The notes beneath the pieces are model-generated. The model was not told the DNA's origin. It did not search any database and was given only the letters and a program-made list of their open reading frames with translations. A DNA stretch of 32,154 bases from Pseudomonadota bacterium (GTDB taxonomy: Bacteria; Pseudomonadota; Alphaproteobacteria; Rhizobiales; Xanthobacteraceae): contig JAEWIX010000031.1 of assembly GCA_023386885.1 (NCBI GenBank), positions 1 through 32,154 of the forward strand, in the 5' to 3' direction. Below, one piece after another: positions 1-8,067 of this stretch (position 1 is the first letter of the stretch; the number at the start of each line of letters is the position of its first letter). The position numbers were made by a program, and so were the translations under genes.

Positions 1-660
1 GCGCTGGGGGGAGCGGTGCGGGCGGGGGCGGCCGGGGCTCCGCCGCGGGAGACGGCGCGCAGCGGCAAGACCTCGCTGATCGCGATCGGCGCCTCGACCG
101 GCGGCGTCCCGGCCGTGCAGACGGTGATGCGAGACCTCGCCCATCTCAGGTTGCCGATCGTCGTGGTGCAGCACATGCCGCCGGGCTATACGGCGAAATT
201 CGCGGCCCGGCTTGCGACTGCGACCGGTCTCGACGTCCATGAGGCCGTCGACGGCGACAGGCTGAAGCCAGGGATGGCGGTGGTGGCGCCCGGTGGTTCA
301 CGCCATCTCGAGATCGAGGAGCGGCGCGGCGAATTCGTCTGCGTATTGCGGGAGGGGCCGCTAGTCAGCGGCCATTCGCCGTCGGTCGACGTGATGTTCC
401 ACTCGGTGGCGCGCAGCGTCGGCAGCCATGCGGTCGGCATCCTGCTCACCGGCATGGGGCGCGACGGCGCTGACGGTTTGTTAGCCATGCGCAAAGCCGG
501 GGCCGAGACGTTAATCCAAAGCGGTGAGACCTGCGTGGTAAACGGGATGCCGAAAGCGGCCTTCGAGTTGGGGGCGACCGAGCGGGTCGTCCCACTCACA
601 CAGATTGGTACCGCGGTCAGCCAGTTGATCGGCGAGAAGCCGAACCTGCGCACCGCGTAA
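1..660 (+). CDS. cheB: Chemotaxis protein-glutamate methylesterase CheB, 5'-truncated
   Basis: The reading frame is open from the first base, so the start lies outside the window. What remains is a short linker and the complete CheB catalytic domain, which removes methyl groups from (and deamidates) chemoreceptor glutamates during adaptation in the cytoplasm. The three catalytic positions of the family are visible: the serine in GASTGG near base 90, the histidine in QHMPPGY near base 170, and the aspartate in LTGMGRDGADG near base 450. Full-length CheB carries an N-terminal receiver domain, presumably upstream of base 1. The stop TAA is embedded in the ribosome-binding site of the next gene (TAAGGAG), so the two are very likely co-transcribed. 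A stand-alone methylesterase without a receiver cannot be excluded. Confidence 0.9.
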   Translation, partial: ALGGAVRAGAAGAPPRETARSGKTSLIAIGASTGGVPAVQTVMRDLAHLRLPIVVVQHMPPGYTAKFAARLATATGLDVHEAVDGDRLKPGMAVVAPGGSRHLEIEERRGEFVCVLREGPLVSGHSPSVDVMFHSVARSVGSHAVGILLTGMGRDGADGLLAMRKAGAETLIQSGETCVVNGMPKAAFELGATERVVPLTQIGTAVSQLIGEKPNLRTA

Positions 661-670
661 GGAGAGTAAG

Positions 671-1057
671 ATGTCAAAGGCCAGAAGCGAGTACCGCATC
701 CTGGTGGTCGACGACCAGAAGAGCATGCGCGGCCTGGCGACCTATTTCCTCAAGCAGATCGAGTTCCAGGACATCGATGAGGCGGAGAATGCCCGCGAAG
801 CCCTGATGAAGATGCAGACCAAGCGCTACGACCTGCTGCTGCTGGACTGGAACATGGACGGGATGAGCGGCATCGACCTCCTGCGCGCGATCCGCTCGGT
901 GCCGGAGCTGAACCAGATCAAGATCATCATGGCGACCTCGGAACGCTCGGTCGACAAGATGGACGAGGCGACCAGCAACGGTGCCGACCACTACGTCGTG
1001 AAGCCCTATGAACTGCGCGATCTCGAAGTGCGGGTGAAGAAGGTCCTCGCCTGCTGA
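671..1057 (+). CDS. Single-domain CheY-like response regulator
   Basis: This is a 128-residue stand-alone receiver domain, the usual CheY length. The acidic pocket is Asp14-Asp15, the phospho-acceptor is Asp59 in LLLLDW, the switch threonine is Thr89 in MATSE, and the conserved lysine is Lys111 in VVKPYE. No output domain follows, so it should act by protein-protein contact, most likely with the flagellar switch or as a phosphate sink. It lies 10 bases after cheB with a strong AAGGAG ribosome-binding site that overlaps the cheB stop, and a terminator follows. This makes it the last gene of a chemotaxis operon. Whether it is the motor-binding CheY or a paralogue cannot be told from this window. 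Confidence 0.93.
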   Translation: MSKARSEYRILVVDDQKSMRGLATYFLKQIEFQDIDEAENAREALMKMQTKRYDLLLLDWNMDGMSGIDLLRAIRSVPELNQIKIIMATSERSVDKMDEATSNGADHYVVKPYELRDLEVRVKKVLAC

Positions 1058-1100
1058 GAGTTGCCTGTCGAGGCCTGCCGGTCTCGCCATCGTGAAGCGA

Positions 1101-1130
1101 AGCCCCGTAGCCGTTGGCTGCGGGGCTTTC
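1101..1130 (+). terminator. Rho-independent terminator after the cheB-cheY operon
   Basis: A 12-bp stem, AGCCCCGTAGCC at 1101-1112 pairing with GGCTGCGGGGCT at 1116-1127 (one G-T pair) around a three-base loop, is followed by a short T-rich stretch. It lies 43 bases after the response-regulator stop. Confidence 0.8.
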
Positions 1131-1179
1131 TGCTTTGGGGCATGATGCGTCCGTTCATTCGTCGGATCGGAGAAAAGCC

Positions 1180-1749
1180 ATGCTGCCGTCGCGCCGCCAG
1201 ATCGTTGCCGGGATCGCCGGGGCTGCCGGTGCCGGTCTCGCCTCCCGCGAGACAGTGGCGCAGGCACTCACCGGCGCCCATGCCTTCGGCTTCGACAAAC
1301 CGGGGGGCGGGCGCCTGCCGCTCGCCGAATACCGCGGCCGGCCGATCCTCGTCGTCAACACCGCGACGCGCTGCGGCTATGCCGGGCAGATGGCGACGCT
1401 GGAGCAGCTCTGGCAACGCTACCAGACGCGCGGCCTGATGCTCGTCGCGGTGCCAAGCAATGATTTCGGCGGGCAGGAACCGCTCGACGGCGCGGCCATC
1501 GCCGAGGCCGCCCGGCAGAGCCACGGCGCGACCTACACCTTCGTCGAGAAGAGCGTGGTGCGCGGGCCGGAGGCGCATCCGTTCTATCGCTGGGCCGCCG
1601 CGGAGAAGCCGGCGGACACGCCGCGCTGGAACTTCCACAAATACCTGGTCGGCCGCGACGGCGCCCTGCTCGGCGGTTTTCCGGCCGCGACCGACCCGCT
1701 CTCGCCGCAGCTCGTGCAGGCGATCGGCCGGGAGCTGGCGGCGGGGTGA
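1180..1749 (+). CDS. Glutathione peroxidase family protein with Tat-like signal
   Basis: This 189-residue thiol peroxidase of the glutathione peroxidase family reduces hydroperoxides using a cysteine. Cys65 sits in NTATRCGY where selenoenzymes carry selenocysteine. Gln99 in NDFGGQEP and Trp150-Asn151 in RWNFHKY complete the catalytic tetrad. The N-terminus (SRRQIVAGIAGAAGAG) resembles a twin-arginine signal, which suggests export of a folded enzyme to the periplasm; most bacterial members are cytoplasmic. The ATG at 1180 was chosen because a GGAG ribosome-binding site lies just upstream and it starts directly at the signal. The in-frame upstream start at 1114 lies inside the preceding terminator. 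The gene stands alone, between that terminator and mogA on the other strand. Confidence 0.88.
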   Translation: MLPSRRQIVAGIAGAAGAGLASRETVAQALTGAHAFGFDKPGGGRLPLAEYRGRPILVVNTATRCGYAGQMATLEQLWQRYQTRGLMLVAVPSNDFGGQEPLDGAAIAEAARQSHGATYTFVEKSVVRGPEAHPFYRWAAAEKPADTPRWNFHKYLVGRDGALLGGFPAATDPLSPQLVQAIGRELAAG

Positions 1750-1779
1750 GCCGCGCCTGTCATTCTGACGGGAGCTTTT

Positions 1780-2313
1780 TTACTTCTTCGGCCGGAACGC
1801 CGCGATCACTGCCGGGTCGGTTTCGAGCCAGGGCCCTTCGATCAGGTCGATGCAGTAGGGGATCGCCGGCATCACCGCGTCGAGGCATTCGGCGATGGCG
1901 CGGGGGCGGCCGGGCAGGTTGACGATCAGGGACTTGCCGCGGATGCCGGCCGTCTGGCGCGAGAGGATTGCAGTCGGCACCTTGGCGAGGCTGACCTGAC
2001 GCATCAATTCGCCGAAGCCGGGCATCGGCTTCTCGACGACGTCCTCTGTCGCTTCCGGTGTGACGTCGCGTGGGGCGGGGCCGGTGCCGCCGGTGGTGAC
2101 GATCAGGCAGCAGCCTTCCCTATCGGCCAGATCGCGCAGCGTTTCGGCGATCACCGCGCGGTTGTCGGGGATGACCCGCGCGACCGCCTCCCAGGGCGAG
2201 GTCAGGACCTTCCTGAAATAGGCGTCGAGGGCCGGCCCGCCCTCGTCCGCATAGATACCAGCCGAGGCACGGTCGGAGACAGTGACGATTCCAATCCGGG
2301 CGGTCGCGGTCAT
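1780..2313 (-). CDS. mogA: Molybdopterin adenylyltransferase MogA
   Basis: The 177-residue protein matches the MogA/MoaB fold: TVSDRAS near residue 11, the nucleotide/molybdopterin-binding TTGGTG at residues 73-78 followed by PRDVTPEA, and a late NLPGRPRA segment. MogA adenylylates molybdopterin before molybdate insertion, in the cytoplasm. It is convergent with the glutathione peroxidase gene and divergent from the membrane-anchored protein at 2417. No other molybdenum-cofactor gene is in the window, so its partners must lie elsewhere. The ribosome-binding site is part of a purine dinucleotide repeat (see 2316-2329). MogA is preferred over MoaB because of length and the PRDVTPEA signature, but the two are close. 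Confidence 0.9.
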   Translation of the reverse strand: MTATARIGIVTVSDRASAGIYADEGGPALDAYFRKVLTSPWEAVARVIPDNRAVIAETLRDLADREGCCLIVTTGGTGPAPRDVTPEATEDVVEKPMPGFGELMRQVSLAKVPTAILSRQTAGIRGKSLIVNLPGRPRAIAECLDAVMPAIPYCIDLIEGPWLETDPAVIAAFRPKK

Positions 2314-2315
2314 CG

Positions 2316-2329
2316 TCTCTCTCTCTCTC
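2316..2329. repeat. (TC)7 dinucleotide repeat in the mogA leader
   Basis: Seven TC units end two bases upstream of the mogA start. On the mogA strand they read as GA repeats capped by GGAG and take the place of a normal Shine-Dalgarno sequence. Confidence 0.75.
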
Positions 2330-2416
2330 CTGTGGGTGGCCTGCTGTATCGGCCGGGGGCGGAGGGCCGGTCAAGCCGGCCTCGCCAGCACGGGGGCGAT
2401 CTGCTAGCGCAGCGCC

Positions 2417-3430
2417 ATGCGCCTTGCCGCCGCCCTGTTTCGTTCTTCGGACGCCCGCAGCTTCGCCACCAGCTTCGGGGCGACGGTCGTGCTCGCCGTC
2501 GGATTGCTGACCGCGCTGACGCTCTGGCGCGATCCCTATTGGGTGTTCCGCGACAGCCCGCCCTGGACACGTGACGGCGCCGGCGCGAGCCGCCTGCTCG
2601 ATGTCGAGATGCGCCTGATCAAGCCGCTGCAGATTGCGAGGCTGAAGCCGCAGACGTTGCTGATCGGCTCGTCGGTCGTCTATCGCGGGCTCGATCCGCG
2701 CGATGCCTCCGGCATGGGAGGGCACGTCTACAATGCCGGATTCTCCGCCCTGATGGCGCGCGAACTGCCGACGCTCGCGGCTTTGGCCGTCGATGTCGGC
2801 AGCGTCAGGCGCGTCGTGGTCGAGCTCGACTATTTCATGTTCACCACCTGGCCGCCGCCTCCGCCGATCGACCGGAAGCTCGCGACGGCATCCGGGCGTC
2901 GCGAAGCGCTGGTCTCGGTCGTGCTCAATCCGAAGGTGATCGACAATCTGCGCGGGCGGCAGTCCCGGCGGACAGAGCCCGGCCTCTGGCATGGCGACGG
3001 CTACAAGGCGACGCCGGATTTCGATGCGGAGCTGGTGGGCAGGATCACCCGCGAGCAGAATATCGCGGCGATGGCTTATCGGCCGGGCGATCTGGCTCAT
3101 CTCGAGCAAGCGCTCGATCTGCTGCAGGGGCGGGAGGTCACCATCGTCCTGTCGCCGATGAGCGCGGCGCAGCGGCAGCTCGTCACCGATGGTGGAAGGG
3201 CCATTGAGCTTGCCGCCTGGCGCCGGGACGTTGCCGCGCTGGCGGCCCGGCGCGGCTTGCCGTTCCACGATCTTGTCTCAGGCCATCCGTTCGAGGATTT
3301 CGATCCCGCCAAGGCGTCGTCGCGCTACTGGCTCGACACCCTGCATTTCAAGCCGGAGGTCGGCCGCTGGCTGCTCGGCCGGATCGGGCTCGGACGGCCT
3401 CCCGCAGGCGCCGCAGCCACATCCGGCTGA
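2417..3430 (+). CDS. Membrane-anchored SGNH-hydrolase-like protein
   Basis: I do not recognise a named family with certainty. The 337-residue protein has one hydrophobic segment at about residues 20-37, probably a signal anchor that puts the rest in the periplasm. Two spots resemble the SGNH/GDSL esterase blocks: GSSVVYRGLD at residues 84-93, where a serine follows a hydrophobic strand, and DTLH at residues 307-310, fitting the family's Asp-x-x-His near the C-terminus. Proteins of this layout often act on cell-surface polysaccharides (O-acetyl transfer or removal), but nothing nearby proves that. The last 83 bases overlap the 3' end of the convergent gene at 3348-4547. The start has no strong ribosome-binding site. 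Confidence 0.72.
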   Translation: MRLAAALFRSSDARSFATSFGATVVLAVGLLTALTLWRDPYWVFRDSPPWTRDGAGASRLLDVEMRLIKPLQIARLKPQTLLIGSSVVYRGLDPRDASGMGGHVYNAGFSALMARELPTLAALAVDVGSVRRVVVELDYFMFTTWPPPPPIDRKLATASGRREALVSVVLNPKVIDNLRGRQSRRTEPGLWHGDGYKATPDFDAELVGRITREQNIAAMAYRPGDLAHLEQALDLLQGREVTIVLSPMSAAQRQLVTDGGRAIELAAWRRDVAALAARRGLPFHDLVSGHPFEDFDPAKASSRYWLDTLHFKPEVGRWLLGRIGLGRPPAGAAATSG

Positions 3431-4547
3431 GGGCCGCAGCTTGCGCTGTGCCGGCGCGGCCGGGGCCGACGCGGATGATGGCATTGGTCATCTCGCGACG
3501 CTCGCCCCAGACATAGGTGCCGGCATCGACGCCTTCGCCGGCGCCGCTGTCGAAGAAGGCCGGCGGCGTCCCGTTGAAATCGGCCTGCAGCATGGCGATC
3601 GTCAGGGTCCGGCCGGGCGAATGACGGCTTTGCGTCTCGTCATAGGCGATCTTGAGAAAATGCCGGCGGTTGCCGCTTTCGACCAGCAGGCCCATGGCGA
3701 TGGCGCGGCCGTCATGCAGCAGGGTGTCGATCAACAGCGTGTCGTCATTGGCGCAAAGCTCGGCCAGGCGGCGGATATAGGCGGCGTCCGCCGGCAGGCA
3801 GGCGATGGCCGTGCCGGCTTCACCCTTCCAGCCGGAAGCTTCGAGGGTGAGGAAGGCGTCGAGCGCCTCCAGCGCGCCGCGGCCCCGGTTACGCCGGAAG
3901 GTGAGGGCGCCCTGCTTCGCCACGGCCCGGAACTGCTGCATCCGCTTCTTGTAGGCGGAGCCGAGCGCGCGGCGCAGATAGCTCTCGAAGTCGTCTTCCG
4001 GGCGCGGGGTCATCACGGGCCGGACCCAGCGCTCATAGGTCGAGATCGCGCTGCCGGTCTGGCGGCAGGCTTCGGAGAGGGCGGCATAACAGGGGCCGTC
4101 GAGCGGCAGCAGCGGGAGCAGCAAACGGTGCGGCAGGTCGCGCGAGGCGAGCAGATAGCGCATCAGGGCGCGGGCCGCCTCGGATGCATGGTCGCGGTCG
4201 AGCACCGGCAGCGAAGAGACTTCGTAGAGCGGCACGAGCGGTGAGGCGAGAGCAGGGATGAAGCCGCTGCGCCAGCCCTTCACGCGCCGGAAGGCCCAGA
4301 TTCCGACGAGCTGTTCGAAGTCGAGTGCTTCGCTGAGCCAGGCGCAGAGCACGACGATCTCGTCCTCGGGGACGAGCAGGGTCGCGGCCGAGACGGCAGC
4401 CGGTGCCATATGCGGATTGGGCTCCAGCGCATGGCGCGCGAGCTCCGCGAAAACCGGCCCCAGCTCCGCGTAAGCGGCGGGGCCGAGGCGCCTGACGACG
4501 ATTCCCGTGCTCAAGACCGATGGCCGTCCCGGTTCGGCAGGCGCCAT
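3348..4547 (-). CDS. GNAT-like acetyltransferase (BioF2/CelD-like)
   Basis: This 399-residue protein looks like the acetyltransferase group called BioF2-like or cellulose-biosynthesis CelD-like. The grounds are a region with SAYKKRMQQFR, then LEASGWKGEAGTA near residue 235, a strand reading AIAMGLL, and a C-terminal segment KIAYDE...SPGRTL resembling the acetyl-CoA-binding part of GNAT folds. The substrate is unknown. It overlaps the end of the upstream fhlB-like gene by 37 bases if the ATG at 4547 is used. A TTG at 4514 would give a TTGA overlap with that gene's stop. Neither start has a clear ribosome-binding site, so translation is probably coupled. Its 3' end runs antisense into the SGNH-like gene. 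Confidence 0.75.
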   Translation of the reverse strand: MAPAEPGRPSVLSTGIVVRRLGPAAYAELGPVFAELARHALEPNPHMAPAAVSAATLLVPEDEIVVLCAWLSEALDFEQLVGIWAFRRVKGWRSGFIPALASPLVPLYEVSSLPVLDRDHASEAARALMRYLLASRDLPHRLLLPLLPLDGPCYAALSEACRQTGSAISTYERWVRPVMTPRPEDDFESYLRRALGSAYKKRMQQFRAVAKQGALTFRRNRGRGALEALDAFLTLEASGWKGEAGTAIACLPADAAYIRRLAELCANDDTLLIDTLLHDGRAIAMGLLVESGNRRHFLKIAYDETQSRHSPGRTLTIAMLQADFNGTPPAFFDSGAGEGVDAGTYVWGERREMTNAIIRVGPGRAGTAQAAALSRMWLRRLREAVRARSGRAASGRPPA

Positions 4548-4804
4548 TCGCCGCGCAGGGCGAGGACGAAGGCGATCACCTGCGCCGTGGCGCGGTAGAG
4601 TTCCTCGGGAATCTGATCGTCGAGCTCGACCGCCGAGAGTGCCTGCGCGAGGATTGCGTTCCGCTCGACCTCGACATCATGCTCCCTGGCTGTCTCGACG
4701 ATGCGCTCGGCCAGTTCGCCGCGGCCCTTGGCGGTGACGCGCGGCGCGCCATGCCCGTCATATTCCAGCGCGACGGCGATGCGGGGCGGCTGCGGCGCGC
4801 TCAT
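4511..4804 (-). CDS. FhlB-like protein (FlhB C-terminal domain homologue)
   Basis: The 97-residue protein corresponds to the cytoplasmic C-terminal domain of the flagellar export gate FlhB. It shows AVALEYDGHGAPRVTAKG, then a helix with ELAERIVETAREHDVEVERN, and the closing IPEELYRATAQVIAFVLAL. It lacks the membrane part and the NPTH autocleavage motif, as expected of FhlB/YlqH-type proteins. These can partly replace the FlhB C-terminal domain and may take part in export substrate switching. It overlaps the upstream fliK-like gene by ATGA (4801-4804), so the two are translationally coupled. The same pairing of a FliK-like with an FlhB-like protein occurs in other bacteria, for example Bacillus ylqG-ylqH. 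Confidence 0.88.
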   Translation of the reverse strand: MSAPQPPRIAVALEYDGHGAPRVTAKGRGELAERIVETAREHDVEVERNAILAQALSAVELDDQIPEELYRATAQVIAFVLALRGEWRLPNRDGHRS

Positions 4805-6474
4805 GACAGGCGATCCAGGAACTGGCCGGCGGTCGGCTGCATCACGTGGGGCTGGCCGGTATGGATGTCGATGACGCCGCTGGCGAAATCGGCATCGAGC
4901 AGCGCGCCTTCGAGGCCGGGCGCCGCGCCGCGCAGGAGCTGGCTGGTCTCCTCGCGCTCGGCCCAGATCGAGACGCCGACATCGCGACCCTGCAAGGTGA
5001 CGACGCCTTGCAGCGGTCCCATCGGCTCGACATCGAGCGCGAAGCGGATGCGCCAGAGCGGCGGGCTCGCCCCTTGCGCGTTGCGGCGCGGGGTGTCCCG
5101 CTCGACCTGGAGCGGCAGGATCGCGATGCCCTGATGGAAGGCGATCGGGATCTCGGCGAGCCAGCGCTGCGCCGCTTGCGTGCCGTCCTGCCGGGCGGGC
5201 TCGAGCGGCAGCGAGGCGTATTGCGCGAGCTTGACCCGGTCGAGCGCGGCTTCGGTCTGGTCGAGCAGGGTCTCGGCGATGGCGAGCGGCTTCTCGGCCG
5301 GGTGGAGCGTCGGCTCGACGGCGGGTTGCGGCGCGAGCGGGCCGTCCCGGCGCGGCGGGGCGAGGCGGGCGGGCTGGTCGGTGGAAGCGAGCCCCGCCTG
5401 ACGATCCACCGCCTGCCCATTGTCAGGCTCATGTCGACCTGCCTTCGGGTCCGGCGACAGGGCGTCGATGATCGGCAGCAAGGTCTCGCGCAGCGCCAGC
5501 AGCCCGGCCTTCAGATCGCCCTGCCGGGGTTGCGGCAGGCCCGCGGCCTGTCGCGTGTCGAGGAAGAGCCCGGAGGCCTGGAAGGCCTGCTTCAGCCGCG
5601 CCGCGGTCGGCGCCTGCCGCTCGGCCGGAACGGCCTGGGCAAGCACCTGCTGGATCGCGGGCGGCAGCGTTTTCGGCAGGGCCAGCGAAATCGTTCCCTG
5701 TGCCAGCGCATGCAGATTGGCGAAGAGCGGGGCGAGCCCCGCCTGCCGCTGCAGGACGGGGCCGAGCAGAGGCCCGGCGATCGCGCGGGCGACCATGGCG
5801 TTCGGGATGGCAGGGAAAGCGGTTGGCGGGGCGGCTGCGGTCGCCGTCGAGATTGCCGGGGGCGTGCTGGCCGGAGCCTGACCGGCGAGCGGCGGGGAAG
5901 CGGGCGCCGCAGTGCCCGGCGCTGGAACGGGGGCCTGAGCCGCAGCAGGGCCAAGTGTTTGCAGGGCTTGCCGCAAGAAGGCCTGCTGCATCGCCACCGG
6001 GGAGGGTGGGTGCGCGGCCTGTGCGACAGCCGGCGCGGCCGGCGCGGCAGCCTGTGGAGCTGGCGAGGGTGCCGGTGCTATCGGCGGGCGGACCGAAACC
6101 GGCGATGCCGGGGCTGCATCCGGCTGCGCAGGGGTCGGCGTAGGAGCTGGTTGCGGCGGGGCTTGCGCCGGCGCTGGCGCATTGGGCGGGCGCAGTTCGA
6201 CCAGGGTGGCGCGCAGATCGCCGCCTGGCTGCTCGGGCGGATCGAGGCGCAGTAGCAGGGTGGCGCCCGGCTGCAGGGCCGCCTGCCTCGCCTGCGGACC
6301 GGCGAGGACCAGCGCGACCCTGGTCTCGCCGATCATGGCGGTCGCGGTGCCGTCCGGCTCCAGCGAGGCGAGCCTGGCCTGCACCATCCGGCCAGCCGTC
6401 AGCTCTCCGCCTGCGTCGAGCGCCTGCAGCAGGGTGGCGAGGGTCTGGCTCTTGACGAGCTGGGCGAGATTCAT
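4801..6474 (-). CDS. FliK-like flagellar hook-length control protein
   Basis: The 557-residue protein starts with a conserved-looking N-terminal domain (residues about 1-95). It continues through a long low-complexity linker rich in Ala, Pro and Gln (about 95-230), and ends with a FliK C-terminal (Flg_hook) domain at about residues 430-530. That domain shows PLWRIRFALDVEPMGPLQGVV, then VGVSIWAE and a closing GVIDIHTGQP. Proteins of this type measure hook length and trigger the export switch through FlhB. The coupling to an FhlB-like gene by an ATGA overlap supports the assignment. No hook or basal-body genes are adjacent, so it may be a second FliK-like protein and not the main ruler. The start ATG at 6474 has only a weak ribosome-binding site. 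Confidence 0.85.
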   Translation of the reverse strand: MNLAQLVKSQTLATLLQALDAGGELTAGRMVQARLASLEPDGTATAMIGETRVALVLAGPQARQAALQPGATLLLRLDPPEQPGGDLRATLVELRPPNAPAPAQAPPQPAPTPTPAQPDAAPASPVSVRPPIAPAPSPAPQAAAPAAPAVAQAAHPPSPVAMQQAFLRQALQTLGPAAAQAPVPAPGTAAPASPPLAGQAPASTPPAISTATAAAPPTAFPAIPNAMVARAIAGPLLGPVLQRQAGLAPLFANLHALAQGTISLALPKTLPPAIQQVLAQAVPAERQAPTAARLKQAFQASGLFLDTRQAAGLPQPRQGDLKAGLLALRETLLPIIDALSPDPKAGRHEPDNGQAVDRQAGLASTDQPARLAPPRRDGPLAPQPAVEPTLHPAEKPLAIAETLLDQTEAALDRVKLAQYASLPLEPARQDGTQAAQRWLAEIPIAFHQGIAILPLQVERDTPRRNAQGASPPLWRIRFALDVEPMGPLQGVVTLQGRDVGVSIWAEREETSQLLRGAAPGLEGALLDADFASGVIDIHTGQPHVMQPTAGQFLDRLS

Positions 6475-6628
6475 CGGGTGACCACGTGAGGACGCAGTAC
6501 CTTGTCACGAAAGATTAAGCATTTCCTTGCCGGCCGGCCGCGTCGTGCAGAGCGTGCCTGCGCGCCGGGCGCTGGTCTGGCGCGCGCCGCTGCGGCAGGG
6601 TTGGCCATCGCGTTCGAGGATTTCAGCC

Positions 6629-7636
6629 ATGGATTATCGCCGTCTCGGCCGCTCCGGCCTCAAGGTCTCGCCGCTCTGCCTGGGCACGATGATGTTCGGC
6701 GGCCCGACCGACGAGGCGACCTCGCGCCGGATCATCGACAGCGCGCGCGAAGCCGGGATCAATTTCATCGACACGGCCGATGCCTATAACGAGGGCCAGT
6801 CCGAGGAAGTGACCGGCCGCGCCATCGCCGCTCATCGCTATGACTGGGTGCTCGCGACGAAGGTCGCCAATCCCATGGGCAAGGGGCCGATGCATGGCGG
6901 GCTGTCGCGGCGCTGGGTCCTGCGCGCCTGCGAGGACAGCCTGCGCCGGCTCGGCAGCGAGACAATCGACATCTACTACCTCCACAAGGAGGACCATACG
7001 ACGCCGCTGGAAGAGACGGTGCATGCGATCGCCGATCTCGTCCGGCAGGGCAAGATCCGGCATTTCGGCGTCTCGAACTACCGCGCCTGGCGATTGGCCG
7101 AGATCTGCCGGCTCTGCGACGAGCTCGGGATCGACCGCCCTGTGGTGAGCCAGCCCTATTACAACGCGATGAACCGCATGCCGGAGGTCGAGCATCTGCC
7201 GGCCTGCGGCTATTTCGGGTTGGGGGTCGCCTCCTATTCGCCGCTGGCGCGCGGCGTTCTGACCGCGAAATACGCGCCGGGGCAGGCGCCGGCGGAGGGC
7301 ACCCGTGCCGGGCGCGGCGACCGCCGGATGATGCAGGCAGAGTGGCGCGAGGAGAGCCTGGTCATCGCCCAGACGATCAAGGAGCATGCGGCAGACAAGG
7401 GGCTGACGCCGATCCAGTTCGCGGTGCGCTGGGTGCTGAACAATGCCTTCGTGACGGCGGCGATCGCCGGCCCGCGCACCTTCGAGCAGTGGGAAGCCTA
7501 CCTTGCCGCGCTCGATGCCGGATTCGACGCGGAGGACGAGGCGCTGGTCGACCGGCTGGTGCCGGCCGGCCATCCCTCGACGCCGGGCTACAGCGACCCG
7601 GCCTACCCGCTCGAGGGGCGCGTCAGCCGCGTCTGA
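6629..7636 (+). CDS. Aldo/keto reductase
   Basis: The 335-residue TIM-barrel oxidoreductase uses NADPH to reduce carbonyl compounds. The catalytic tetrad of the family is visible: Asp48 in FIDTAD, Tyr53 in DAYNEG, Lys78 in ATKVAN and His119 in YYLHKED. The segment GVSNYRAW and the late ITAIAGPR-like AAIAGPRTFEQW fit cofactor binding. Overall it resembles the YajO/Tas and potassium-channel beta-subunit-like branch. The substrate cannot be read from sequence. ATG 6629 was chosen because a GAGGA ribosome-binding site lies eight bases upstream; the 34 extra residues of the longer frame do not belong to the fold. It is convergent with the small secreted protein, 12 bases apart. Confidence 0.93.
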   Translation: MDYRRLGRSGLKVSPLCLGTMMFGGPTDEATSRRIIDSAREAGINFIDTADAYNEGQSEEVTGRAIAAHRYDWVLATKVANPMGKGPMHGGLSRRWVLRACEDSLRRLGSETIDIYYLHKEDHTTPLEETVHAIADLVRQGKIRHFGVSNYRAWRLAEICRLCDELGIDRPVVSQPYYNAMNRMPEVEHLPACGYFGLGVASYSPLARGVLTAKYAPGQAPAEGTRAGRGDRRMMQAEWREESLVIAQTIKEHAADKGLTPIQFAVRWVLNNAFVTAAIAGPRTFEQWEAYLAALDAGFDAEDEALVDRLVPAGHPSTPGYSDPAYPLEGRVSRV

Positions 7637-7648
7637 GCGGCTCGCGCG

Positions 7649-7972
7649 TCAGTTGATCATGCAGAAGCCGCCGATCACGACATCGGTCTGGCACCACGGC
7701 TTCTTGGCCTCGCTGTTCGAGGAGAGGCGCAGCGGCACGGATTCCTCGCGCTGGGCGGTCGCCGGCGGAAAAGGGACGCGCTGGGGCTGGTCCGCCGCGG
7801 CCTGTGAGCGGTTCGCGCCGGCGGCGATGCCGGGCACGACGACGATGCTGCGACTGGTCTTTGCTGGCGCGGCCGAGCTGCGCCCGCCGACGCGGAACTT
7901 GGCGGCCTCGGCCTGAACGGGCAGCAAGGTGGCGGTCGCGAGCAGGCAGGCAAGGGTGGCGATGCGGCGCAT
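7649..7972 (-). CDS. Small secreted protein of unknown function
   Basis: I do not recognise this 107-residue protein. It has a clear Sec signal peptide, with Arg-Arg, a hydrophobic core LACLLATATLLP and a likely cleavage after AEA near residue 23. The mature part is about 84 residues, basic and rich in Ala, Ser and Pro, and low in predicted structure. Two cysteines near the end (KPWCQTD and GGFCMIN) could form a disulfide. A GGGAG ribosome-binding site lies ten bases before ATG 7972. Codon use and the signal peptide support a real gene despite the missing family assignment. Confidence 0.7.
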   Translation of the reverse strand: MRRIATLACLLATATLLPVQAEAAKFRVGGRSSAAPAKTSRSIVVVPGIAAGANRSQAAADQPQRVPFPPATAQREESVPLRLSSNSEAKKPWCQTDVVIGGFCMIN

Positions 7973-8067
7973 GAGAACGGTCTCCCGGTTGCCGACAGGA
8001 TGCCGCGATCTGCCGCAACGGCAAGGAAAGCCTGGAATCAGTCTCAGCGAGGCGTTAACGCCGGTTC

